Source of the DNA: Lindgomyces ingoldianus
Lineage: Eukaryota; Ascomycota; Dothideomycetes; Pleosporales; Lindgomycetaceae
Direction of reading: 5' to 3'
NCBI RefSeq assembly: GCF_010093535.1
Contig: NW_022985168.1
Span: forward strand, 1,074,223 to 1,138,222
DNA length: 64,000 bases
Each line of letters opens with the position of its first letter. Positions within the stretch are counted from its first letter, which is position 1. Under the pieces are notes generated by a model. The model was not told where the DNA came from. It saw nothing but the letters and a program-made list of their open reading frames with translations, and did no database searches. Of the stretch, positions 12,901 through 25,400 are shown piece by piece. The position numbers and the translations under genes were made by a program.

Positions 12901-14693
12901 AAAAGGAAGACACCTTATAAAAGCTAGCTGCTACCTCTGCTATTAACCTAAAAGCAACTAGAGGAGCACTCTTTATATAAGATGTTTAAGGCAGCAGAAA
13001 GAACGCACCTAGATAGTTATTAGATAATAAAATCCTAGACAGAGGTCTAGACAAAGCTAATTAAGGCAGCTAGACAGCAGATTCTAGATTGTATGTAGGT
13101 GTACACCTATAAGCTTAACAAGCACTATAAATTGCAAAGATGTAAGGCGCAACTAGTAGTCTACAGCAATTAATAGAGAAACATTACTACACAAGATACC
13201 TACACTGCCACCCTAGCAGAACGCTTATTTTAAATGCTAATAGCAATATCTGCACGCTTTAACCTAGAGCTTAAATAATACAACGTAACTAACGCGTTTG
13301 TACATGCAGCAATTAACCGCAATATCTACATGCAGATGCTAAGAGGCTATTAGAAACTAGGTATAATACTAAAGCTTTAAAAGGCACTATATAGCCTATA
13401 AATTTCTTCTCTACTCTAGTAACACTACTTTACAACAACTCTTAAAGGCCTTAGGTTCTTAGCTGTCCTACACAAACTTTACTATATAACTAAAGCTAGA
13501 ATATTTGTCTTCTTTTATATAAACAACTTTATTGTTGCGCACAGAAAAGGCTCTAAAGCAAATGCACAGCGTGTAGTAGACTAGTTACAAGAGAAGTATA
13601 CCCTAATAAAAGGCAAGGACCTATAATAGTTCCTAGAAGTTAAGATTATTAGAGATTAACAGCAATAAATAATTTAGCTGTTATAGGCCTTATATATTAA
13701 TAAAATAGCTAGGCTAGCTAACAGAAAGGACCTGCAGCATGCTACACCTATAAGTGGGATTAAACTTATGCTGCAATCTAGTTTTGCAACCTTATTAGAG
13801 GTAAATTAATATTAGCAGAAGATTAGATCTCTGCTCTTTACAGCAGTTACTACAAGACTAGACATCGCCTTTGCTACATCACGCCTTGCACAGTTTCTCA
13901 CGAATCCCGCATCTGACCATCAGGATGCAGCCGATCGAGTCATCCTGTACCTACATGCGACACAGACGTACGCACTCTAATTAGGAGGAGAAGACTACCT
14001 TGTAGTAGTAAGCAATGCGTTATTTATAGATAATACACTAGATAGGAAGAGCTTTTAAGGCTATGTTATTTAACTATTTAGCAGATAGATTGCATAGCAA
14101 GCAAACAAACAAGATATAGTTATAACATTAACAACAAAAGCAGAATTACTTGCACTGTTCTAAGTTGCTAAGAAAGCTATGTTTACAAGAATGCTTCTTA
14201 ACAAACTGCAGGTTAAGCTGCCTAATTTAACTATTATAATCTAGTGCAACAACAAGCAGACAATCTGACTAGTAAACAAAGAGATATCTTAACTTTAAAC
14301 TAAGCTCCAACATGTTAACATCCATAACCACTGGCTCTAACAGGAAGTCTCTCGACAAACGATCAAGGTTGTCCATGTCCCCTCTAGCGAGATGCTTGCA
14401 GACGGACTCACTAAAGCGCTTCTAGCTAGCAAATGGCCAAGCTTTCTTTAGCAAATTCAGCTAGTTGACGTCAGGGAGAGGATAGTCAGTCAGGAAGCGG
14501 ATATGGAAGAGATTGAAGCAAGAATGGAAGCCCTAGAAGCATACTAACGATGCGCAATCAGGAACCAGCTTGAAGCATGTCCAAGCTGAGGGGGTGTGTC
14601 AGATATGCGCACCTACTGTCAAGACAGGAGGAACGTTTGACAAAAGCTGCTACATAGTACGAGCAATAAGCTCGAACAGTATGTCGCTGCAAA

Positions 14694-14778
14694 TTGCTGC
14701 ATTTTGCAGCATGTTGCAGCATGTTGCAGCAAATTGCAGCATTTTACAGCATGTTGCAGCAAATTGCAGCATGTTGCA
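14694..14778 (+). repeat. 10-bp tandem repeat in the Copia LTR
   Basis: About 8.5 copies of a 10-mer, consensus TTGCAGCATG with TTGCAGCAAA variants, lie within the 3' LTR. The same part of the 5' LTR is hidden in the gap. The repeat encodes nothing; open frames across it are an artefact of its lack of stops. Confidence 0.9.
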
Positions 14779-16881
14779 AGCTGGTCGCGCATAGGGCTAG
14801 TGCGCGAGGGACTCGGATCGGCAGAACAAAAAGCCGAGCAACACGAGTAGAGCAGAAAAAAAGGATCGATAAGTCAACACAATCAATACAATCAATCAAT
14901 CATCCCATACATCATATCCAAACCCATCATTCATCTCAGGAAGCCCAGAAACAGTGCTTCAATCTGACAACTTCACGGGCGAGTTGCTTACACACCTGAG
15001 TCGCTCATTTTTGCTAAGACCCCACCCTAATAAACTCTATTATAGCCTATAACAACCCGCTCTAGCACTATATAGTACAGTATAGCCTAGAATATTATTT
15101 AGATACTACTTCTGCTTCTTACTTACACATTTATGTGTTATGCCTAGTCTAATTGCACTATCTGTAGCGCCTTTAAAATAGCTTACCTACTTTAGCTTGC
15201 ACCTGCTTCTTTGCCTTCTTTCTATTACTGCGCGCTCTAAACTCCTTTAGAGCTGTTAAGCATAAGCTTTTTTAAATTATTAAAGTTTTTTCTACCTTAA
15301 TCTACTTTCTTTTATGTAATTTATGTTATGTAGTAGCTTTATTAGCTGCTTAAAGCTTAGTAATTTTTTATTATACTAACACTAGCTTATATATAATTAT
15401 TACTACTCTTTTTAAGACTTTCTTAAACACTTTAACTATAAAAGTTAGTAAACTATTTATATGCTTTTAAATTTTTATTTTTATAAGCATTAATTATAAC
15501 TTAAGTTCTAAGGTATTACTTAAGGTTTACAACTACTAAGGCTTATTATATATAAGTAGTAGTAATAATAAAGTGCATAACTTTATATTAAAGCTTATTA
15601 TAACTTATTATTAGTTAAAAAAAACTAATTTAGCGCTTTAAAACTTTTCTTAAATATTACTAAAAGTAATTATAGTACTATAAGCTACTTTAAAGCATAG
15701 TAAAAACTTTATTTTTATAATATAAATAATTTAGTTATGTATAAGGTTTTTAGCTTAGCACTTATATACTTTTTTTAAAAAAGTAAAATAACCTATATTA
15801 AGTAGCTATAAAAAGTATAATAAGTAAAAAAGTATATAAATAGTAATAATTTTATTATCTTTATAGTATTACTAAAAATAAAGTAAGTTATAGCTTTTAT
15901 AGCTATTAATAACTAGCAAATAGTAGCTGCAAATAGTACACTTTTTTATATGCATGTTAAAGTGCTTTAACTAGTCTAAACTAAGCTAATTAGTAGTCTA
16001 GCTATACTTAAAAATTATAATAACTTAATTTTAAAGTAAATGTTTTTTTATACTAGTTTAAAAAGTAGTTGCTACTTTAGAAAATAATAAAAGGTAAAAT
16101 AGCCTACTTTTTAGCATTAATGCTCTAGATAGCTGTTGTCTACTCTTAGTTGCCTAGCTAGACTACTTTTAGCTATCCTTATTTTTCTAAACTTATAATA
16201 ACTACTCTAGTAAATATCTAGCCTATTATAAACTTTATTTTATTAAAGTTATACATATTATTATTTTAAATGCTATACTTAGCTTTAATATTCTTTATAA
16301 AGTTAAACTAGCTTTAAATTACTATAGAATTTTTATAAAAAGCTTTTTTATAGTTATACTTACACTTAAACTTTACTTTAAGCTTTAAGTAACACTTAAT
16401 AAATATATTAAGCTAGTTTATACTAATATAGCCTATATTATGCTTAGTGTGTAAAGAATTAGCTATATTAGCTATAGCTACTAGCTAGGGGGGAAATCCT
16501 TACACATCTAGCTTAAGTATGTGCTAAATAATTACCTACTTTTTATTATTATCTAGCTTTTATAAGTTAGCTATCTAATTAGCTTAGAAAGGTTATCTAG
16601 CGTGTTAGTTACTTATTATCTTTTAAAAGACCTTATAGATAGCTATAGCATGTTGCTTAAAAAGTGTTATATTTTATTTAAAAGCTTAAAGCATAAGCTG
16701 CATCTAACATTTCTTTAACACATCTAAGTAGTGTTGTTAGGAATGCATTAGTGTAGAAAAAGTAGTGTAGTAGAGTCTTAGTAAAAGTAAGTAACTTAGG
16801 TGTGTAAGCAACTTGCCTGTAAAGTATGTTATGTCTTAAACTAATATAAGCTAGATTCTGCTATGCTATATAGTAGTTATA

Positions 16882-17199
16882 TGTCACGGTATCCTCCCCG
16901 GATCCCAGACATAACCGTATTAGACGCGTACTGGAGTATTATTAGTGCACGTCTGACACGAACACGACACGACACGGACATAAACTTAAGCACAAACCGC
17001 CTTAACACTAACTAAACCTAGAACAGGCTTAATTTATACCTAAAGCGCTTAGACTTCTAAGCTAAGTATTTAATTGCTAATTTCCTCCTAAACTTTCCTG
17101 TTCCTCACACAACGTCTTGTACCTACCATGATACCTCACGTAGTAATTGAACTAGACCTCTGTAAAGCTCTATAACCTTACTCGTGCACAATCGTGACA
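16882..17199 (+). mobile_element. Solo LTR, 318 bp (first of an inverted pair)
   Basis: TGTCACGGTATCC...AATCGTGACA with TTATA duplication on both sides (16,877-16,881, 17,200-17,204). It is the reverse complement of 54,542-54,859 and exactly the same length. It is moderately RIP-mutated (many TG to TA and CA to TA changes relative to the other copy). Strand is given only relative to that copy. Confidence 0.88.
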
Positions 17200-20100
17200 T
17201 TATATAACTTTAAATATTATGCGCAGAGGAAAGCTTTTATAGAGTTCTTTTAGTAGTTATATAAATAATATTTATATAAGTTTATCTATTAACTATATAT
17301 ACACTTAAGTAATATTATATAGCTTATAGTACATACTATATAAAGCTATTAGTAATAAGCTAATAGCTAGAATTAACCTTTAACTTACTTTCTAAATTAT
17401 AAAGAACTATGTAAAGATCTTTTTTTTTCTTATTAAAATACTTTATAAATATAAGTTATAACTTTTTATATAGTTGTGTTAATTTCTTTTTAACTTTATA
17501 TATAAAATAAAAGTTAAAGATCTGTCTCTTATAAATTAATAAATTATATAAAAGTACTTTAAATATGCTACTTATAATTAGACTTTTTTTTTATATAGTC
17601 TAATTCTTTAAATAGTTTCCTAGGTATTATAATTATACTATTTACATAAAGCTTAATTACTAGAGCGTAGTTATTCTTTTCCTTCTAAGTTAAAAATATT
17701 ATATCTTATATAGAATTTTTACGTAGTCTTTTATAGCCTTTTTAGCTAGTTATAGTTTTAGTTCTAGTTTATATAATAAATTTAATACTACTTAAGAGGC
17801 TGTTTTATATAGTCTATTAATTAAAGTTAGTTAGTTGTGTAGATAACCTCTTTTTTATGCCTATAGAGGATCTCTTTATACTAGGGCTAGTTTATCTAGA
17901 TCTAGCAGTTCTTATGCAGGTTTATTCTTATCTTTTATATAATAATATAGTATAACCTATGGGTAGTAGAGTCTTACTAGACTATTTTTTATTTTAATAA
18001 TAACATTTAAGGCTTTAATTTTCTTTACTATGTATAGTTTTATTTATCTTTTTTTCTCTTACTATGTCTTTACTTTAAAACTAAGTAAAAAATTTAAAAC
18101 TTTATATAATATTAAGCTATTTTAAGTGTTAATTATATAATTAACATTAACATTTACTTTTTTACTTTAAAGCATTTTTATTACCTTTTATATAGCATTA
18201 GATTACATAGCAATGTTAGAAGATAGTATAGAATTTATGTTAATTCTTAGGTATGTTCTAAACATAAGTAATTTAGGTATAAGACTATTTAGTTTTACTA
18301 TATTATTTAAAGCTTTAGTAGCTATCTATAACATTAATTTATTATTTATATAATTATCTAATTTTATATAAAGGATGTTATATGCATGTTGTAGTAGTGT
18401 GTGCGCACGCTTAATTTTCTCTATAGCCTAATAGGCTTCTACTAGCATTTATTAACATGTTGCTTCTATAATCTTTACATAATTCTAAAAATCTTTAGAT
18501 GTAAAGTTTATACTAGGGTTATATATAATATAATTAGGTAAGCCTTAATATATGTTAATCTAACACTTATAGAGTGTGTTCTAGGTATCTTATATAGACA
18601 TTAATTTTAAGAAGGTTGCTGCTTAAAATAATATATTTATATTAATTATATATATTATGTCTTAGTTACTAATTTATATAACATTAATTACTATTTTATA
18701 ATTAAAGTATAAATTATTTTTAATTATAAACTTAAATTTTTATAGTGCTAAGTTATATTGCTAACATATATAGCAGAACTTCTTAATCTTTTTAAGTATA
18801 AAGGGATTAGTGTTGTGTCTAGCATTTTTAAGCATTACGTAAAGCTGTTTTATACAAGAATAGCTAAACTTCTTATGTAGTTGTTAAAGTTTATGTTTTA
18901 TAAAAAAACATTAATTTCTTTTTTTATATATTAAAAAATAAGTAACCTTATTTATATATAACTAGAACTTTACTTTTATTACTTTATATAGTTATATTTT
19001 ATACGTTATTAAAGTACACATTTATCTAGTCTACATTAGCAAGAGATAATAGAAAGGGTGTTAGTGTATCTAGTATGTAATATATAACACTACTAACTAG
19101 ATTAGTAATTTATATAGTACTAATTAATCTTATTAATTTTTATCTTTTAAAGCTAATACTTTTCTTGTTTAGTGTCTAGTCTACTTTAATATAAAAGAAT
19201 TCTTATAAGTATGCTTTAAGTTATAACTTTTTAATAGTAAAAATTTTTATAGCGCTAGTATTCTATAGTTTACCTTAGTATACTATATAGTATTAATCCT
19301 TAAGAATAAACTGTTCTACGTATTCTTTAGGTTCTATGCTGTATATGTCCTCTACTGTTGTATAGTAAAGAAATGCAGCAGTAGTAAGGTAGTTAATAAT
19401 CTTTTTACTTTTTTCTTTATCTAAGTTATTATTATATAACCTTTTTTTCTCTTACTTTAGTTTACTTTTAAAATTTTAAATGTACATGCTTACTTTCTTA
19501 TATGTTAAGGTCTTATTATAGAATTTTTTTATATAAAGAGATGTACTAGCGTTTTATATAAAATTAATTTACATAAAGATAATTTATTAACTAACATTTT
19601 TTATAGTAAATAAAGCATTACTTTAATTATATAAAAAAGTGTAATTTAAATCTCTTTAGACTTTTTCTATGTTATTAAAAGCTAATTATATAAAAGAAGT
19701 TATATTTTTTATTAGTATAGTACATGTCTTTTAGTTTATTTAAAAATATATTATTCTACTAATTAATTATAACTTAAAGTGCTAAATAAAGGTTACTGTA
19801 TAGTGCCTTATATATAGGCTTAATTAAAAATATTACTTATTTAAGTTTAAGTTATCCTTAGCATGCTTATATAATAGCAGTGTAAAGTAGTATTTACTTT
19901 AAAATTATAGACTAAGAGCTTTTTATATAAGAGTAAGCTTATTAATTATAGCTTTAAAAGCTTTATATAGAGTTTTTATAAAGTTCTTTTACTTAATTTA
20001 TATAACACTTATTATTATTTAATTTATTTAATACTAGTTATAATTTACATTAGTATTAAAGTAATTACTAAGCTATTTATACAAGACCTTTTACATCTTT

Positions 20101-21111
20101 CTAGAACTAATATTATAAAGGTAGAACATGTGTGCGCAGCTTTTAAAGATCTTAAAGAAAATGCTTATATATAAAGCCTTATAAATAATAAGTTGTTAGT
20201 AGAGCTTAATAAATACTATAGCTTTATTAGCTAGAATATTATATAGTTGCTTTATATAGTTATTTTTCTTTCTTTATGCCTTTTAAAATTATATAACTTT
20301 CTTAGGTGTAAAGTTCTCTACTGTATATCTTATATAAGTAGACGTTAGTATAGATTATACAGTAATTAAATTATATATAGTAGGTACAAGCTTTAGAGAA
20401 TCTTATGCAGAGCTGTAGCTACAGGAATATATAGCTGCCTAGTTATGCCCTTGTACAGTAAGCTATTATAAAGTAGTTATACTAATTATAAAGAAAGTAT
20501 TAAGTCTATAAGTAATTTATATAAAGACATCCTCTATAGCATTAGAACTAGCGCTAGTAGTAATAGTTTAGTATAGTAGTCTAATAAAATAGTAAAAGTG
20601 TGTTCTTTTTTTTATAAGTCTATATAGCATAATAGCTTTTATTTTTTTTTAAAACTAATGCCTTTATTTTATAAAGTAGTAATTAGTTTTTATAAAAATA
20701 GTTAGCTAAAATTTTTAAAGTGTATAAGCTTTTACTTTATAAAGTTATTTTAAAAGTTCTTAAAAGTTTATATGTTTATTATACTTAATGCGTAGAGTTC
20801 TATAATTAAGTTAGCTGTCGGTTGACCTAGGTTTAATCAAACAAACGTACGCCTAAGGGGCGTACTAAGAGGTAAGCAGGCAAAGATCTTCTTGTTATTA
20901 ACTACTACCCTCTCTCTTTATACAAAGAAAGAGGGCTCTTAAGTACACATAGCCCCTAACGCACAGGCTAGATAGCTAATGTTTTAGGCAACCTAATTTA
21001 GCTATACACGTGTACAGACATAGCTGTACTTATATATAAACACTAGTAACTTTTTACTTTTATAAAGTTACTTACTTATTTATATATTAATCTTACTTTT
21101 TTTTTTTTTTT

Positions 21112-21126
21112 NNNNNNNNNNNNNNN
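21112..21126. other. Short assembly gap (15 N) in a poly-T run
   Basis: The N run is bounded by T runs on both sides, so it is probably an unresolved homopolymer in the interior of F. Confidence 0.95.
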
Positions 21127-21553
21127 TTTTTACTTTTCTACTTTCTTTTTTAGAGCTAACTCTTAGTGCTTTTTTTATTTATAATATCCCCTAGCTTCTT
21201 AGCTTGCGTACAATTTAACCTGCCTTTAAGATAGTGCCTATGCTTAGCTAGAGCAAGAAAAAGTTCTTGCCTAATTATATAAAGAAGGTTATTAAAATTA
21301 TGTGTTATCTATCCCTTAAAGTTATTTTGCTTTTATAGTGTGTACCTTCCTCTTAGCAGCTCACGCATGTTAGAGAGGATGTACACTGCGTATAAAGCTT
21401 ATTATTATAGTAGAGGAGAGTCTATATTTATTCTATTATGCAGAAGATCTAAATTTACCTCTTTATGTAGAATTATTGTAGACACACATGTAACCCCTAA
21501 TAACTCTTTATATAAGGTGTATAGAGACGCTATAACTTAGAGGGGAGTGTAGG

Positions 21554-21900
21554 TTAATTGCCTTCTGTGCGGGCAATTAATTAAGGGGGGGTAAGGTGTT
21601 AGGGGTGCCCTTTGTGCGGGCAACTAGAGGGGGTATTAGTGGTGGACCGCCTTTGTGCGGGCAGTTAGTCCCTAGGGTGGGGGGGAGGTGTGTTAACTAA
21701 TTAATTACCTCTTATATAGGCAATTAATTAAGAGGGTTGTTAATTAATAATTGCCCTTTATGCAGGCAATTAATCCCTAGGGGGGGGGTTGACAAGGCGG
21801 GGTGTTGGTTGATCGCCTTTTGTGCGAGCGATAGATCCCTAGGGGGGTAGGGGGTGTTAGTTGGTCGCCTTCCGTGCGAGCGACTGATCGAGGGGGGGGG
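21554..21900. repeat. Array of about seven hairpin-forming GC-rich repeats
   Basis: Units of about 40-60 bp share a core of a 6-9 bp left stem, a loop around TTTGTGCG, the matching right stem, then often CCCTAGGGGGG. Examples are TTAATTGCC/GGCAATTAA near 21,554, TAATTGCC/GGCAATTA near 21,750, ATCGC/GCGAT near 21,813 and GTCGC/GCGAC near 21,864. Some units (second to fourth) have imperfect stems. G runs of 6-9 separate the units. No coding sense is apparent. Confidence 0.8.
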
Positions 21901-21931
21901 TGTTAATAAGGCGGGCTGCTGATGAGGAGCC

Positions 21932-22352
21932 TCCTCTGCGTGGCTACGCACGCGGTAGGTTTCTAATCATGCAGCCTGTATTATCTCCTCTGCGTGGCTA
22001 CGCACGCAGTAGGCAAGTAGTTGCACAGCCTGTGTTAACAGGAGGCTCTAGAGCGCACAAAGGCTTAGCAGTAAGCCCTCTCTGCGTAGCTACGCACGCG
22101 GCAAGTTGCTAATCTTGCCTTTGTGCAATTAGTTAATCTAGGGGCGCGTATAAGGCTTACTTACCCCTCTCTGTGTGGCTACGCACACAGTAGATATGAG
22201 CTTCTTTGTACCTTCTCTGCGTAGCTACGCACGCGGTAGGTGTAAGCTTTTTGTATAGTAGCAGTTTTGTTAATCCTTGCAAATCTGCTTATTAAAAAGA
22301 CAGGTTTTCTATAAAGGCTTAAAGAGCTGTCTTTGCGTAGCTACGCATGTAG
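21932..22352. repeat. Six dispersed copies of a palindromic GC-rich repeat
   Basis: Six copies of CTCTGCGT(A/G)GCTACGCACGCGGTAGG-like sequence occur near 21,935, 21,987, 22,081, 22,170, 22,215 and 22,331. The core GCGTAGCTACGC is a perfect 12-bp palindrome. Spacers are unequal (about 50-120 bp) and unrelated in length, which argues against a CRISPR array. The last copies show C to T and G to A decay (TGCGTAGCTACGCATGTAG). Confidence 0.85.
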
Positions 22353-22495
22353 TAGGTTTAAGCTTTTACAGTAAAACAGTTTATTAATAGACTAATTAGT
22401 GTTAGTTAACCTAGGTTTAATTAAACAAACATACGCCTAAGGGGCGTACTAAAAGGTAAGTAGGTAAAGATTTTCTTGTTATTAACTACTACCCT

Positions 22496-25400
22496 TGTGA
22501 TGACAAGCACTGTCTCTACTACCGTATGGAGCTGGGGAAGCAAGGCAGAGTAGGTCAGCTCTATTTTAGCTACACTAAGATAGAGAGGAGAAAGGGAGCT
22601 TTAAGGGCAGCTCTGCAGAAGAAGTGCTTGCAGCGCTAAGGCGCTAGCAAGGACGCTAGCGCTAAGTAAACTAATAGCGTTGCGCTAGTTGCACCCTCTA
22701 TATCCTAATTAGCTGCACAGGCAGCTTGTTATGTGAAGCGCGACAGAGCTCTCTGCGTAGGACTGTTACATCACCCCCTTCTAAGGCAGTCTTATCCCTA
22801 AGACTAGGTAGTTTAGCGCCTCTATGTTAGTCTTTAAACTAGTTAAGACCTTAGTGTAGGTTAATTATTAACTTTTATAAGTTCTATATTTTTGCTTTTT
22901 TTATACACTTGCAACTAGGTGTCTAGTTGCGCTAGCAGACTAGGCTTAGTAAGATATGCTTAGTAAAAGTCTCTTACTTTATGCAGAGCTTTAAGGAATC
23001 TGTTAGCATTATACTAGGTAGAGTTAGGATTATAGCCTACCTATAAGGCTTAGTATTAGAGACGCCTGCGGTAGACATAACTATCTAGGATGTCCTAAAC
23101 CTACTACTTAGGGTGACTATTAACCTTAATTAGCTCCTTTAGAGGCTTAACCTAACCTAGCAGCGTTGTAAGTGCTGCCTGCTGTAGGCAGTCTACATAG
23201 AAGACATTATACATTCTTATGTATAAAAGGAGCTTAAGCTAGTATAAATAACCTCTTATGCTTATAATTAGATAGGGCCTGTACATCTGCTAGTTAAGCT
23301 TCTAGCTAGAGCACCTTATAGTAAAGCTTTTAAAAGTTATATATACCTTATTGCTTACTATAAAGTTAGGCTTACACTACTTTTTATTTACCTAAGCTGC
23401 TTACTACTTTTAGGCTTAAGTAATGCCTTTTTTTATAATTTTAATTACTTATTATATAGTGTTGTAGCAAAGCTTAGCATAGCTCTAAGCTTTTTTATGT
23501 AAAATCTACTCTAGCGCAGTTAGTAAGCGTCTTGTATGTGCCTTTTAGTTTTAGTAGTGTGTTAGACAATAGCTAAACTTAATTTTAAATAGTAATAACT
23601 TTATTGTCTTATGCAGTAGAGATGCTTAAGCCTAGTCTATGTAGAGTAGCAGGTCTAACTAGTTGTCTTAGAAGTAATTAATAAATAGACACAGTTGCTA
23701 GTTAATATACTAATTTAGCACCTCTATGTTACTATTAGTTTAAGAATAGTAGGGTGTAGAAAGCTTTTATTTAATACTAGTAAAGCAGTAAAGCTTATTT
23801 ATAAATGTAAAGGTAAACTATAGTTTGTAGTTAAAAATAATTAATTAAGAGGGTCTATAAACACGCTAGATATAGTAATAGTATAGGTCTGCAGCCTTTA
23901 CAGCAGTAATAGTCTTATAGCACAGTAGTAAGAAGCAGCGCTTGCTTAAATAGTCTACTATAATAAACACATTATTATAGCTAGCTTAATTAGGTAGAAA
24001 TAACTTAAAATTTATAAAAATATTTTACTATACTTACTTAAGTATTAGTAGTAGCTTAAGAAGCTCTAAGGTCTTATTTTAAAAGATATAGCTTTACTAA
24101 TAGGCCTTATAAGCGCTAATATAGGTCTTAATGTTCTAGCTTATGCTTAGCTAGTAGTACTACTTGCGCAGCAGCTTAGTTATTTTTCTAGTCCTAAAAT
24201 GTGTAGTAAGTTATGTTATGTAAATAGTGTAGATAAGGTAGGTCTTTAGAAACTAGACAGCTAGAACTACAAGCTTCCCTTCCTTTAGTAGTAAGCTCTT
24301 AGCGTTAATCTTCTATTATAAGCTAAAATCCTGCGCTTTATTATAGCAGTATTATAAGCTTTTATAATTCTAATTAGTATCTAAGATCTAATTAATAAGC
24401 TTATATAGTTAATTTATTAGTAGTAGCTTTATAAGCTTCTTATTTAGCAAAGAGGTGCTCTATAAGGCAGCGCGTAATTAAGTAACAAGACTAACACTAA
24501 TCTACTTTTAGCTTAAAAAAGAGTATATATAAGTAGCTTTATTTTTTTTTTTTTATGTTTTAAGCTTTTCTTACTTTTTTAATAGCATGTCTACAACAAT
24601 GTTAGCAGTGCCTAGGCAGTAGGTTAGCATAAGGTTAAAGTCTGCTATTAGCATAGCCTATTATATTTAGTAAGAGGTAAGCTTATGCTTAATAGTAAAG
24701 TACTTAAAAGCTTAGTAGTTAGTAATTACTATAAATAGCTTATTTTATTATAGGCTTATTAGCTACACTTACTACTTTTATAAGCCTTAGACAACTATAA
24801 GCATCTTTTTATTATATATATTATAGTTTATCTACAGCAGGCTTATAGTCTTAGAGTAGAACGCTATAGGGCGCTAAATGCTGTTATCTTATAGCTATAA
24901 TAGTACTTTTATAATAACTCTATTACTTACATTAGTCTTTATACATGTCTTATAATTTAGTAAGTAGTGTGTAAAGATATTATTTAATAGCATAAAGTCT
25001 TTAGCGTGCTTAAACGCAGCTAACTTATGCTCTTCTAAAAGATACTAGGCGCTACACTTAAGCAGCTTTGTAAGCAGCTATACAATGCAACTATAGTTCT
25101 TAAAAAAGGCGTAGTAGAAGTTGCAGAACTCTAGGAACAACTATAGGCTCTTAATTAAGGTTAGTATAGGCTAGTCTTAGACAGCAGCTACCTTAGTAGA
25201 GTCCTTACAGATTTTGTCTATGCTAATAATAAAACTTAAAAATTTTATCTTAGTAACTATAAATTTACTTTTCTTAAGGTTAATCTATAAGCTAGTGTTT
25301 TATAGATAATATAGGACCTTAGTAACATATGCCTTATGCTATAAAAGGTTGTCTAAGTAAATTAAAATGTTGTTAAAGTAAGCTATATAAAAGTTATTAA

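Larger units (their letters stand above)
9402..14969 (+). mobile_element. Full-length Ty1/Copia retrotransposon with gag-pol remnants
   Basis: The 3' LTR is 14,597-14,969 (373 bp, TGTCAGA...TCTGACA). The 5' LTR starts at 9402 and runs into an assembly gap. The ACTTC duplication is at 9397-9401 and 14,970-14,974. A polypurine tract GCTGAGGGGGTG precedes the 3' LTR. Plus-strand frames show gag from 9987 with a C-x2-C-like knuckle near 10,830, then the GAG-pre-integrase motif HKRLGHSRL near 11,585. Next come the integrase (11,690-12,450), reverse transcriptase (13,200-13,600) with YINN where the family has YVDD (near 13,518), and RNase H to 14,548. Stops are frequent except at 13,880-13,978 and 14,310-14,548, which are nearly unmutated. 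Confidence 0.92.
9393..16829 (-). mobile_element. TIR DNA transposon E, Fot1-like, split by a Copia element 9 bp from its left end
   Basis: The left TIR is split: ACGTACTTC at 9393-9401 and ACGGGCGAGTTGC onward from 14,975. The right TIR ends at 16,829. TA duplications are at 9391-9392 and 16,830-16,831. Without the Copia the element is about 1.86 kb. The stretch 15,060-15,350 (minus strand) matches the transposase C-terminal tail in D. The remainder, 15,350-16,770, is AT-rich, with no open frame, and has a second inverted copy in M (62,778-64,000). Confidence 0.8.

Noticed and set aside
14570..14999. Overlapping open frames of 74 and 101 codons
   Set aside because: They lie in the Copia LTR and exist only because the 10-bp repeat has no stops.
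21932..22352. CRISPR-like array of short palindromic repeats
   Set aside because: Spacing is irregular, copies differ, the setting is a eukaryotic LTR element, and no cas-like gene exists; it is a repeat family inside F.
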